A stretch of DNA of 45,188 nt from Methylobacterium variabile (GTDB taxonomy: Bacteria; Pseudomonadota; Alphaproteobacteria; Rhizobiales; Beijerinckiaceae). Shown piece by piece: positions 17,478-26,586 of the stretch (positions are counted from its first letter, which is position 1; each line of letters begins with the position of its first letter). The position numbers and the translations under genes are program-made. The stretch covers positions 1 to 45,188 of the forward strand of contig NZ_LABY01000026.1 in assembly GCF_001043975.1 (NCBI RefSeq), given 5' to 3'. The notes below the pieces were generated by a model. That model saw only the letters and a program-made list of their open reading frames with translations, did no database searches and was not told where the DNA came from.

Positions 17478-19583
17478 ATGGCGCAAGAGTCGAACGCCAA
17501 GGACACGCCCGCTCAAGGCAACCCCGTCTCGACCGCCCGCGAGGGGGCGGTCGCGGTCCTGACGCTGCAATCGGGACCGGTGAACGCCCTGGGCTCGGGC
17601 CTGCGCCAGGGCATCCTGGCGGCGGTCGAGGCCGCGGAGGCCGATCCCGCCGTCAAGGCGATCGTGCTGATCGGCGGCGGCCGGATGTTCTCGGCCGGGG
17701 CCGACATCACCGAGTTCGGCAAGCCGCAGAGCGGCATCAGCCTGCCGGACCTCCTCAACCGCATCGAGGCCTCGACCAAGCCGGTCGTCGCGGCGATCCA
17801 CGGCAACGCCCTCGGCGGCGGGCTCGAGACCGCGCTCGCCTGCCACTACCGGGTGGCGGTGCCGTCCGCCAAGGTCGGCCTGCCGGAGGTCAAGCTCGGC
17901 ATCCTGCCGGGTGCCGGCGGCACCCAGCGCCTGCCGCGGGTGGTGGGTCCGCGCAAGGCCCTCGAGGTGATCGTCGGCGGCTCGCCGATCGGCGCCAAGG
18001 CCGCCGCCGGGATGGGGCTGATTGATGAATTGGCGCCGGAGGACGGCCTGCGCGCCCACGCGGTCGCCTTCGCCGAGCGGGTGGTCGCCGAGGGACGGCC
18101 GCTCACCAAGATCCGCGACCGCGACGACAAGATCGCCGAGGGGCGCGACGATCCCAGCCTGTTCGCGGCGTTCCGCGAGGAGAACGCCCGCAAGACCCGC
18201 GGCTTCGAGGCGCCCGAGGCCTGCATCGCCTGCGTCGAGGCCGCCTGCCGGCTGCCCTTCGACGAGGGGATCGCCTTCGAGCGCGCGCAGTTCCAGGCGC
18301 TCGTCTCCGGCACCCAGTCGGCGGCGCAGCGCTACGTGTTCTTCGCCGAGCGCCAGGCCGCCAAGATCCCGGACGTGCCGGACGACACGCCCGCCCGCCC
18401 GATCGCCAAGGTGGGCGTCATCGGCGCCGGCACGATGGGCGGCGGCATCTCGATGAACTTCCTCAACGCCGGCATCCCGGTGACGATCGTCGAGACCCGG
18501 CGCGAGGCGCTCGACCGCGGCCTCAAGACCATCCGCACCAACTACGAGAACACCGCCAAGAAGGGCCGCCTCAAGCCGGAGGACGTCGAGACCCGGATGG
18601 GCCTCCTCTCCGACACGCTGGAGCTGGATGCGCTCGCCGATTGCGATCTCATCATCGAGGCCGTGTTCGAGGACATGGGCATCAAGAAGGAGATCTTCTC
18701 CAAGCTCGACGCGATCGCCAAGCCCGGCGCGATCCTGGCGTCCAACACCTCCTACCTCGACATCGATGCGATCGCGGCGATGACCAGCCGCCCGGCCGAC
18801 GTGATCGGCATGCACTTCTTCTCGCCGGCGAACGTCATGCGCCTGCTCGAGGTCGTGCGCGGCGAGAAGACCGCCAAGGACGTCATCGCCACCGCGATGC
18901 AGATCGGCCGCAAGGTCGGCAAGATCCCGGTGCTCGTCGGCGTCTGCCACGGCTTCGTCGGCAATCGCATGCTGGCCGAGCGCCAGCGCGAGGCCAACCG
19001 GCTGATCCTCGAGGGCGTCACCCCCTGGGACGTCGACCGGGTGATCTACGAGTTCGGCCTGCCGATGGGCCCGTTCACCATGAGCGACCTCGCCGGCCTC
19101 GACATCGGCTGGAGCCGTGAGACCAACAAGTCCGAGAGCGTACGCGACCTCCTCTGCGAGCAGGACCGCCGCGGCCAGAAGACCGGCGCCGGCTTCTACG
19201 ATTACGACGCCAGGCGCAAGGCGACGCCCTCGCCGGTGACCGAGGAGATCATCGCGAAGGTCGCCGCGCGCCAGGGCGTCAAGCGGAAGGACGCCACCGA
19301 CCAGGAGATCCTGGAGCGCTGCCTCTACCCGATGGTCAACGAGGGCGCGAAGATCCTCGAGGAGGGCAAGGCGATCCGGGCCTCCGACATCGATATCGTC
19401 TGGATCAACGGCTACGGCTGGCCGGTCTATCGCGGTGGCCCGATGTTCTGGGCCGACACGATCGGGCTCCCGAAGGTGCTGGAGCGCCTGCGCGCCTACC
19501 AGGCCGAGTACGGCGACGCGTTCAAGCCGTCGGCCCTGCTGGAGCGGCTGGCCGCCGAGGGCAAGGGCTTCAAGGACCTGTAA
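17478..19583 (+). CDS. pimF: Fused enoyl-CoA hydratase / 3-hydroxyacyl-CoA dehydrogenase, PimF-like
   Basis: A 701-residue bifunctional beta-oxidation enzyme. Residues 15-195 form the crotonase domain, with oxyanion-hole segments [15 protein letters not shown] and [17 protein letters not shown] and the catalytic-Glu region [20 protein letters not shown]. From residue 310 comes the NAD-binding domain ([20 protein letters not shown]), then the dehydrogenase signature [20 protein letters not shown], followed by two C-terminal helical domains (third: [18 protein letters not shown]; fourth: [19 protein letters not shown]). It hydrates trans-enoyl-CoA and oxidises the 3-hydroxy product. It starts 76 bases after the thiolase. 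FadJ-type naming is equally valid. Confidence 0.92.
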   Translation: MAQESNAKDTPAQGNPVSTAREGAVAVLTLQSGPVNALGSGLRQGILAAVEAAEADPAVKAIVLIGGGRMFSAGADITEFGKPQSGISLPDLLNRIEASTKPVVAAIHGNALGGGLETALACHYRVAVPSAKVGLPEVKLGILPGAGGTQRLPRVVGPRKALEVIVGGSPIGAKAAAGMGLIDELAPEDGLRAHAVAFAERVVAEGRPLTKIRDRDDKIAEGRDDPSLFAAFREENARKTRGFEAPEACIACVEAACRLPFDEGIAFERAQFQALVSGTQSAAQRYVFFAERQAAKIPDVPDDTPARPIAKVGVIGAGTMGGGISMNFLNAGIPVTIVETRREALDRGLKTIRTNYENTAKKGRLKPEDVETRMGLLSDTLELDALADCDLIIEAVFEDMGIKKEIFSKLDAIAKPGAILASNTSYLDIDAIAAMTSRPADVIGMHFFSPANVMRLLEVVRGEKTAKDVIATAMQIGRKVGKIPVLVGVCHGFVGNRMLAERQREANRLILEGVTPWDVDRVIYEFGLPMGPFTMSDLAGLDIGWSRETNKSESVRDLLCEQDRRGQKTGAGFYDYDARRKATPSPVTEEIIAKVAARQGVKRKDATDQEILERCLYPMVNEGAKILEEGKAIRASDIDIVWINGYGWPVYRGGPMFWADTIGLPKVLERLRAYQAEYGDAFKPSALLERLAAEGKGFKDL

Positions 19584-19609
19584 AAGTCGCAAGTGCTCGT
19601 GCGCGTGAA

Positions 19610-19775
19610 CCCTCCCCGCTTCCGCGGGGGAGGGTGGCCCGCGGAGCGGGCCGGGAGAGGGGACCGCGACGTTGCTGGGTCCAGCGCCCGTCACGAAGGT
19701 CGCGACCTCTCCGGAACCGGCGTCCCCTCTCCCGCCCCACTTCGTGGGGCACCCTCCCCCGCAGAGGGAGGAGGG
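19610..19775. repeat. Long inverted intergenic repeat (two ~53-base arms)
   Basis: The left arm (19610-19662) and right arm (19723-19775) are reverse complements over most of their length, separated by about 60 bases. Each arm carries its own small hairpin. In the left it is GGCCCGC-GGAG-CGGGCC and in the right GCCCCAC-TTCG-TGGGGC: the bases differ, but pairing is kept in both. Outer blocks such as GCGGGGGAGGGTG are shared. The element fills the gap between the pimF-like and pimC-like genes. It looks like a REP/palindromic repeat of the kind scattered in Methylobacterium-like genomes. Confidence 0.8.
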
Positions 19776-19828
19776 AGTGGGCGTCGAGCCATCGCATTCG
19801 AGACAATAACCTTCTCAGGAGGCACCCC

Positions 19829-21037
<1,209 letters not shown>

Positions 21038-21292
21038 CCCCGGGATTTCCTCACGCACTCCGCCCTTTCCCGGACGACTGAAGCGTCAACGGAACGAGAT
21101 CCGGGAACCAGCGCAAGGACTCGCCGCAAAGCGGCTCTGCCTGTTGCTCCGTCGCCGACATTCGGACGCTTCGCGAGTCTTGTGCTGGATCCCAGGTCGC
21201 ATTCCGCTGTCGCTGCACGCGCCCGGGAAAGGGGGGAGAGCCAGACAATTCGGCCGCTCTGCCGGCCCCAGACCGACCGGGAACACACGTCG

Positions 21293-22441
21293 ATGGATTT
21301 CGATCTGAGCGAGGAGCAGCGCCTCCTCAAGGACAGCGTCGAGCGGCTCCTCGCCGACCGCTACGACTTCGAGGCCCGCACGCGCCATTCCAGGGAGCCC
21401 GAGGGCTTCTCGAAGGCGATGTGGGGGTCTTACGCCGAGCAGGGCCTGCTCGCGGTGCCGTTCGCGGAAGAGGACGGCGGCATCGGCGGCGGGCCGGTCG
21501 AGACGATGATCGTCATGGAGGCGTTCGGCGGGGCGCTGGCGCTCGAACCCTACCTCGCCACGGTGGTGCTCGCCGGCGGCGTGCTGCGCCACGCCGCGAG
21601 CCCTGAGCAGCGCGCCGAGTGGCTGCCGGGCCTGATCGCCGGCGAGACCCGCTACGCCCACGCGCATTCCGAGCGCCAGGCCCGCTACGACCTCAACGAC
21701 GTCGGGGTCACGGCGCGCCGCGACGGCGACGGCTGGATCCTGGAGGGCGAGAAGTCCCTGGTCCTGCACGGCGACAGCGCCGACCGGCTGATCGTCTCGG
21801 CCCGCACCGGCGGGTCCCGGCGCGACCTCGGCGGCATCGGCCTGTTCCTGATCGACGGCAGTGCGGAAGGCGTCTCCCGCCGCGGCTACCCGACCCAGGA
21901 CGGGATGCGGGCGGCGGAAGTGTCGCTGTCCTCGGTCCGGGTCGGCCCCGAGGCGGTTATCGGCGATCCCGAGGGGGCGCTGCCGGTGATCGAGCGGGTC
22001 ACCGACGAGGCGATCGCGGCGCTCTGCGCCGAGGCGGTCGGGGCGATGGACCGGATGCACCGGCTGACGGTCGAGTACCTGAAGACCCGCAAGCAGTTCG
22101 GGGTGACCATCGGGTCGTTCCAGGTGCTGCAGCACCGGGCCGCCGACATGTTCATCGCCCTGGAGCAGGCCCGCTCGATGTCCTTCCTCGCCACCATGAT
22201 GGCGGGCGAGGGCGACGCCGAGGAGCGTGCGCGGGCCATCGCCGGCGCCAAGGTGCAGATCGGCCGCTCCGGCCGCGTCGTCGGCCAGGGTGCGGTGCAG
22301 CTCCACGGCGGCGTCGGCATGACCATGGAGTACAGCGTCGGCCACTACTTCAAGCGGGTCACGATGATCGACCAGCTGTTCGGCGATGCCGACCACCATC
22401 TCGGCCGGGTCGCCCGGATGGGCGGGCTGATCGCGGCCTGA
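21293..22441 (+). CDS. pimD: Acyl-CoA dehydrogenase, pimeloyl-CoA dehydrogenase small subunit type
   Basis: A 382-residue acyl-CoA dehydrogenase-fold protein of the PimD type. Characteristic segments are MDFDLSEEQRLLKDSVERLL, FAEEDGGIGGGPVETMIVME, YPTQDGMRAAEVSLSSVRVG, YLKTRKQFGVTIGSFQVLQ and the C-terminal QLHGGVGMTMEYSVGHYFK. The ATG at 21293 gives the family start; the frame is open upstream without a start supported by homology. The 255 bases between pimC and pimD are long for a subunit pair and hold no repeat I can define beyond TTCCCGGA/TCCGGGAA arms near 21068-21107. It acts with the PimC-like subunit. Confidence 0.9.
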   Translation: MDFDLSEEQRLLKDSVERLLADRYDFEARTRHSREPEGFSKAMWGSYAEQGLLAVPFAEEDGGIGGGPVETMIVMEAFGGALALEPYLATVVLAGGVLRHAASPEQRAEWLPGLIAGETRYAHAHSERQARYDLNDVGVTARRDGDGWILEGEKSLVLHGDSADRLIVSARTGGSRRDLGGIGLFLIDGSAEGVSRRGYPTQDGMRAAEVSLSSVRVGPEAVIGDPEGALPVIERVTDEAIAALCAEAVGAMDRMHRLTVEYLKTRKQFGVTIGSFQVLQHRAADMFIALEQARSMSFLATMMAGEGDAEERARAIAGAKVQIGRSGRVVGQGAVQLHGGVGMTMEYSVGHYFKRVTMIDQLFGDADHHLGRVARMGGLIAA

Positions 22442-22461
22442 AGCCTGCCTCACGGAGGTGG

Positions 22462-22557
22462 GCCAGAGATGAATCTGGCTCACCTTCTCGCGGAAAAAAC
22501 TCATTTGAGTTCCGCCTCCAGGGGCGGTTGGGTGATCCCGCCTCAAGAGCACCCAAC
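22462..22557. other. Three consecutive hairpins between pimD and the transketolase gene
   Basis: Three perfect dyads follow one another: GCCAGA/TCTGGC (22462-22467, 22474-22479); GCGGAA/TTCCGC with inner CTCA/TGAG (22490-22515); and GTTGGGTG/CACCCAAC (22527-22534, 22550-22557). They fill most of the 136-base gap and end just before the ribosome site GGGAGGG of the transketolase. They may end the pim transcript, protect its 3' end, or regulate the downstream gene. The run AAAAAA at 22494-22499 lies inside the second dyad. Confidence 0.5.
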
Positions 22558-22577
22558 ATCCCCGGGAGGGACCCCCG

Positions 22578-24548
22578 ATGACCGGCACCGAGCCGCGCGC
22601 GCTCGCGGATGCGATCCGCTTCCTGTCCATCGACGCGATCGAGCGGGTGGGCGAGGGGCATCCGGGTACGCCGCTCGGCGCCGCCGACTCGGTGACGGCG
22701 CTCTTCACCCGCCACCTCAAGTTCCTGGCCCGCGAGCCCTTGTGGTTCGACCGCGACCGCTTCGTCGAGTCGAACGGCCACGGCTCGATGCTGCTGTACT
22801 CGCTCCTGCACCTCAGCGGCTACGAGGCGATCGGCCTCGACGACATCAAGCGCTTCCGCGAGCTCGGCTCGCCCTGCGAGGGCCACCCGGAATACGCCCC
22901 CGCCCACGGCATCGAGACCACCACCGGTCCGCTGGGCCAGGGCATCGCCAACGCCGCCGGCATGGCGCTGGCGGAGGCCTATCTCAACCGCTGGCTCGGG
23001 TCGGACATCATCGACCACCGCACCTACGCGCTGGTCGGCGACGGCTGCCTGCAGGAGGGGGTCGGCCAGGAGGTGATCTCGCTCGCCGGCCACCTCGGCC
23101 TGGGCAAGCTGACGTTCCTCTGGGACGACAACCAGATGACCGACGACGGCGCGATCGACCTCGCGCTCAGCGACGACATGGCGGCGCGCTTCCGCCTGAG
23201 CCACTGGCACGTGCAGGAGGTCGACGGCCACGACGTCGAGGCGGTCTCGGCGGCCCTGCTGCTCGCGAAGTCCGACCCGCGCCCGTCGATGATCCGCTGC
23301 ACCACGGTGATCGGCCGCGGCCTGCCCGGCGTCGAGGGTACCCGGGCGGCGCATTCCGCCCGCATCCCGGCTTCCTTGAGCGCCGCCGCCCGCGCGGCGC
23401 TGAACTGGCCGCACCCGGCCTTCGAGATCCCGGAGCCGATCCGCGCGGCCTGGCGCGCAGCGGGAGAGCGCGACGCGCCGGCCTTCGAGGCCTGGACGCA
23501 GCGGGTCGCCGCGCTGCCGCCGGAGCGCCGGCGCCTGCTCGATCGCCTGCGCGAGGGAAGGCTGCCGGAGGGGTGGGAGGCGCCCCTGCGCACCTTCCGC
23601 GAGGAGGCGGCCGGCAAGGCGCAATCGGGCATCGCCCTGTCGGGCGAGCTCGTCGACCGCCTCGCCGCGGCGATCCCCGAGATGCTCTCCGGCGCGCCGG
23701 ACCTCGAGGGCGCGACCCAGCACAAGCGCAGCCTCAAGGCCTTCACGGCCGCGGACCAGGGCGGGCGCTACGTCCATTACGGCATCCGCGAGCACGCCAT
23801 GGGGGCGATGATGAACGGCATGGCCGCCCATGGCGGGGTCGTGCCGGTCGGCGTCACCTACCTGGTCTTCTCCGACTATCTGCGCCCGACCCTGCGGCTC
23901 GCCGCCATGATGGGTCTGCCGGTGCCCTTCGTGTTCAGCCACGATTCGGTCCATATCGGCCGCAACGGGCCGACCCACCAGCCGGTCGAGTACCTGGCCT
24001 CCCTGCGCGCCATCCCCAACATGCTGGTGCTGCGCCCGGCCGACGCCGTCGAGGCGGCGGAGTGCTGGGAGATCGCGCTCCAGAACCGCACCGGCCCGTC
24101 CTCGCTGATCTTCGCCCGCCAGGCCCTGCCGCCGGTGCGCCGCGACGGATCGGGCGAGAACCGGTCGGCCAAGGGCGCCTACGTGCTGGAGGAGGGCTCC
24201 GGCCCGCGCCGCGTCACCCTGCTCGCCACCGGCTCCGAGGTGGCGCTCGCCGTCGAGGCCCGCCGCCGCCTGGAGGCGGAGGGTGTTTCGACCGCCATCG
24301 TCTCGATGCCGTCCTGGGAGCTGTTCGAGCGCCAGGACGCCGCCTACCGCCGCGCCACCCTCGGGCCGGGCACCGTCCGGGTCGGGATCGAGGCCGCGGT
24401 GCGCCTCGGCTGGGACCGCTACCTCGGCGAGGAGGGCGGCTTCGTCGGCATGACCGGCTACGGCGCCTCGGGCGCCGAGGCCGACCTCGCCCGGCATTTC
24501 GGCTTCACGCCGGAGCGGGTGGTGGAGGAGGTGCGGGCGCGGCTGTAG
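22578..24548 (+). CDS. Transketolase-family enzyme, divergent paralogue
   Basis: A 656-residue thiamine-diphosphate enzyme with full transketolase length and order. Visible: GEGHPGTPLGAADSV (N-terminal catalytic His), GHGSMLLYSLLHLSGY, TTTGPLGQGIANAAGMA, the ThDP motif VGDGCLQEG...WDDNQ, HYGIREHAMGAMMNGMAAHG with the catalytic Glu, and NGPTHQPVEYLASLRAIPNM. It differs from housekeeping enzymes at sugar-binding sites. The usual HGAPLG loop reads HSARIP, GGSADL reads SGAPDL, and the Arg that binds substrate phosphate in E. coli TktA (SRKASQ) aligns with Gly at about residue 346 (GKAQSG). It may use atypical substrates. It starts after GGGAGGG with hairpins upstream. Neighbours on the other strand concern sugar-acid catabolism. 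Confidence 0.88.
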   Translation: MTGTEPRALADAIRFLSIDAIERVGEGHPGTPLGAADSVTALFTRHLKFLAREPLWFDRDRFVESNGHGSMLLYSLLHLSGYEAIGLDDIKRFRELGSPCEGHPEYAPAHGIETTTGPLGQGIANAAGMALAEAYLNRWLGSDIIDHRTYALVGDGCLQEGVGQEVISLAGHLGLGKLTFLWDDNQMTDDGAIDLALSDDMAARFRLSHWHVQEVDGHDVEAVSAALLLAKSDPRPSMIRCTTVIGRGLPGVEGTRAAHSARIPASLSAAARAALNWPHPAFEIPEPIRAAWRAAGERDAPAFEAWTQRVAALPPERRRLLDRLREGRLPEGWEAPLRTFREEAAGKAQSGIALSGELVDRLAAAIPEMLSGAPDLEGATQHKRSLKAFTAADQGGRYVHYGIREHAMGAMMNGMAAHGGVVPVGVTYLVFSDYLRPTLRLAAMMGLPVPFVFSHDSVHIGRNGPTHQPVEYLASLRAIPNMLVLRPADAVEAAECWEIALQNRTGPSSLIFARQALPPVRRDGSGENRSAKGAYVLEEGSGPRRVTLLATGSEVALAVEARRRLEAEGVSTAIVSMPSWELFERQDAAYRRATLGPGTVRVGIEAAVRLGWDRYLGEEGGFVGMTGYGASGAEADLARHFGFTPERVVEEVRARL

Positions 24549-24612
24549 GAACTGGCAGAGCGTCTTTCTGCCTGACGAAGGTCGGTCCAACCACGTCATC
24601 GGCAACCCTCGG

Positions 24613-24754
24613 CGTCATCCCGGGGCCCGGCGCAGCCGAGAACCCGAGATCCCTGACCTCCGACGTCGCTGGATGAAGCAGATCGCGATCCGGATTCGTC
24701 TGGATCGTCAGCGTTTACGGATCCCGGGTTCCGCCGCGCGGCCCCGGGACGACG
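24613..24754. repeat. Intergenic inverted repeat, second family
   Basis: The left arm from 24613 (CGTCATCCCGGGGCC... GAACCCGAGATCC, to about 24652) is the inverted match of the right arm 24719-24754 (GGATCCCGGGTTCCG... GGCCCCGGGACGACG). Ends match nearly base for base; the middle of the arms differs. It occupies the gap between the convergent transketolase and dehydratase genes. A half copy lies at 13308-13337, showing that it is a dispersed family. Confidence 0.7.
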
Positions 24755-24764
24755 ATGGAGCCTG

Positions 24765-25691
24765 TCACCGCCCCCAGCGCAGCACCGCCGCGTCGAGGCT
24801 CCGCGCGATCTCGATCAGGCCGGCTCGCGTCGCCGGGTGCGGCAGTTCCAGGGGCGCCCGCACTGCCGCCGAGCCGATGATGCCGCCCTCCTTCATCAGG
24901 ATCTTGGCCGCCGCGAGACCGGTCTGGCGGTTCTCGTAGTTGATGAGCGGCAGCCAGCGCCCGTAGGCCTGCACCGCCTCGTCGCGCCGGCCGGCGAGGT
25001 AGGGGTCGATGATCTGGCGGATGCCGTCCGGGTAGCCGCCGCCGGTCATGGCGCCGGTGGCGCCAGCATCGAGGTCGGCGAGCAGGGTGATCGCCTCCTC
25101 GCCGTCCCACGGCCCCTCGATCGCGTCGCCGCCGAGCTCCAGCAGCGTGCGCAGCTTGGCCGCGGCCTGCGCGGTCTCGATCTTGAAGTACGAGACTTGT
25201 TCGACCTCCCGGGCGAGCCGGGCCAGGAAGGCGGCCGACAGCGTGGTGCCGGAGACCGGCGCGTCCTGGATCATGATCGGGATCGAGATCGCGTCCGACA
25301 CCTGCTGGAAGAACCGCTCGATGCCGGCCTCGGTCACGCGGATCGTCGCCCCGTGATAGGGCGGCATGATCATTACCATCGCGGCGCCGAAGTCCTGCGC
25401 GCGGCGCGAGCGCTCGGCGCAGATGTGGGTGGCGAAGTGCGTCGTGGTGACGATCACCGGCACCCGGCCGGCGACGTGCTCGAGCACGACCGTCATCACC
25501 TGGTCGCGCTCGGCGTCGGTGAGGACGAACTGCTCGGAGAAGTTGGCCAAGATGCAGATCCCGTGCGAGCCGGCCTCGATCATGAAGTCGATCGCCCGGC
25601 GCTGGCCGTCGAGGTCGAGGGTGCCGTCGTCGTGAAAGATCGTCGGCGCGACCGGGAAGACGCCGCGATAGGGGCGGGGGGCTGTGGACAT
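24765..25691 (-). CDS. DapA-superfamily aldolase/dehydratase, probable L-2-keto-3-deoxyarabonate dehydratase type
   Basis: A 308-residue class I (Schiff-base) TIM-barrel protein of the dihydrodipicolinate synthase superfamily. The Schiff-base Lys is in QVSYFKIETAQAAAKLR (about residue 170). Where true DapA has a Tyr-containing YNVPGRT segment, this protein has MIQDAPVSGTTLSAAFL, as I recall for L-2-keto-3-deoxyarabonate dehydratases. The DGEEAITLLADLDAGATGAM segment also fits that group. The likely reaction is dehydration of a 2-keto-3-deoxy sugar acid to 2-oxoglutarate semialdehyde, but the substrate is an inference. The GntR-family gene 24 bases upstream on the same strand probably controls it. 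Confidence 0.8.
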   Translation of the reverse strand: MSTAPRPYRGVFPVAPTIFHDDGTLDLDGQRRAIDFMIEAGSHGICILANFSEQFVLTDAERDQVMTVVLEHVAGRVPVIVTTTHFATHICAERSRRAQDFGAAMVMIMPPYHGATIRVTEAGIERFFQQVSDAISIPIMIQDAPVSGTTLSAAFLARLAREVEQVSYFKIETAQAAAKLRTLLELGGDAIEGPWDGEEAITLLADLDAGATGAMTGGGYPDGIRQIIDPYLAGRRDEAVQAYGRWLPLINYENRQTGLAAAKILMKEGGIIGSAAVRAPLELPHPATRAGLIEIARSLDAAVLRWGR

Positions 25692-25715
25692 GGCGTTGCC
25701 TCCTTGGGGGGGTTG

Positions 25716-26471
25716 TCAGGCCGCGGCGCCGTGGCGGCGCAGGCCGTTGTGGATCACGTCGGTGATGGCGGCCGCCGCGCCTCGCGGGTCGCGGGCGGCG
25801 ATCGCCGCGAGGATCGCGGCGTGGGCCGCGAGCGTGGTCTCGCGCTCCGTCGCCGCGACCGGGGCGCTGAGCTGGAACGAGGCCCGCAGGGCGACCTCGA
25901 TCACGCCGCCGATCGAGCGCATGAACGGGTTGCCGGAGGCCACCGCCACGGCGACGTGGAGCGCGAGATCGCCCTCCGCGAAGCCGGCCGAGTCCGAGGG
26001 CTCGGCCCGCATCCGCGCCAGGCCCGCCTCCATGGCGGCGAGGTCGGCCGGGCCGCGGCGCTCCGCCGCGAGGGCCGCCGCCGCCGGCTCGACCGCGAGG
26101 CGGATCTCGGCGAGGTCGCGCAGGAACCGCCGGTCGATGCCGGCCTCCAGGTGCCAGGCCAGCACGTCGGCGTCGAACATGTTCCAGGCCGCGCGCTCGC
26201 GCACCACGGTGCCGACCCGGGCCTTGGTGGTGAGGAGCCCCTTGGCCACCAGCGTCTTCACGCTCTCGCGCAGCACCGGCCGGGAGACCCCGAAGGCGGC
26301 GAGCAGCTCGCCGTCCCCCGGCAGCTTGGCGCCCGCGGCGTAGCGGCCGGTGATGATCGCAGTTCCGAGGCTGCGGGCGACCTCGGCGTGGTTCGATCGG
26401 GCCCGCCCCGCCGGGATCATCACCAGGCCGGCACCGGCGGAAGCATTCGACGAGGCGAAGGGTGCGCGCAT
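25716..26471 (-). CDS. GntR-family transcriptional regulator, FadR subfamily
   Basis: A 251-residue regulator. The winged helix lies at about residues 25-92: HAEVARSLGTAIITGRYAAG, then LLAAFGVSRPVLRESVKTLV (recognition helix) and GLLTTKARVGTVVRERAAWN. The C-terminal FCD ligand domain (about 100-235) has the metal-binding pattern with GDLALHVAVAVASGNPFM and a late His in AAHAAILAAI. The annotated ATG gives a 17-residue Ala/Ser-rich lead; ATG at 26418-26420 (MIPAGRARSNHAEV) is an alternative start. The gene precedes the sugar-acid dehydratase gene in the same operon and probably senses its substrate. A candidate operator lies upstream at 26553-26569. Confidence 0.88.
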   Translation of the reverse strand: MRAPFASSNASAGAGLVMIPAGRARSNHAEVARSLGTAIITGRYAAGAKLPGDGELLAAFGVSRPVLRESVKTLVAKGLLTTKARVGTVVRERAAWNMFDADVLAWHLEAGIDRRFLRDLAEIRLAVEPAAAALAAERRGPADLAAMEAGLARMRAEPSDSAGFAEGDLALHVAVAVASGNPFMRSIGGVIEVALRASFQLSAPVAATERETTLAAHAAILAAIAARDPRGAAAAITDVIHNGLRRHGAAA

Positions 26472-26552
26472 CCTCGGGAAGATCCGCCCGACAAGGAGCG
26501 CCCCCCGCGGGCGCCGGCCGGCTCCTTACAGCATGCCGGCGCCCGGCTGAAT

Positions 26553-26569
26553 AGTCATACTGTTTGACT
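26553..26569. promoter_or_regulatory. Candidate GntR operator
   Basis: AGTCA-TACTGTT-TGACT is a 17-base dyad in the 115-base gap upstream of the gntR gene, in a notably AT-rich patch within GC-rich surroundings. FadR-type regulators bind short palindromes of this size, so it may be the autoregulatory site of the gntR-dehydratase operon. Inferred from position and symmetry only. Confidence 0.4.
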
Positions 26570-26586
26570 TTTGCGCGGCCTGGCTT

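Noticed and set aside
17346..19694. Antisense open frame of about 782 codons opposite the hydratase/dehydrogenase gene
   Set aside because: Shadow of the pimF-like gene caused by third-position GC bias.
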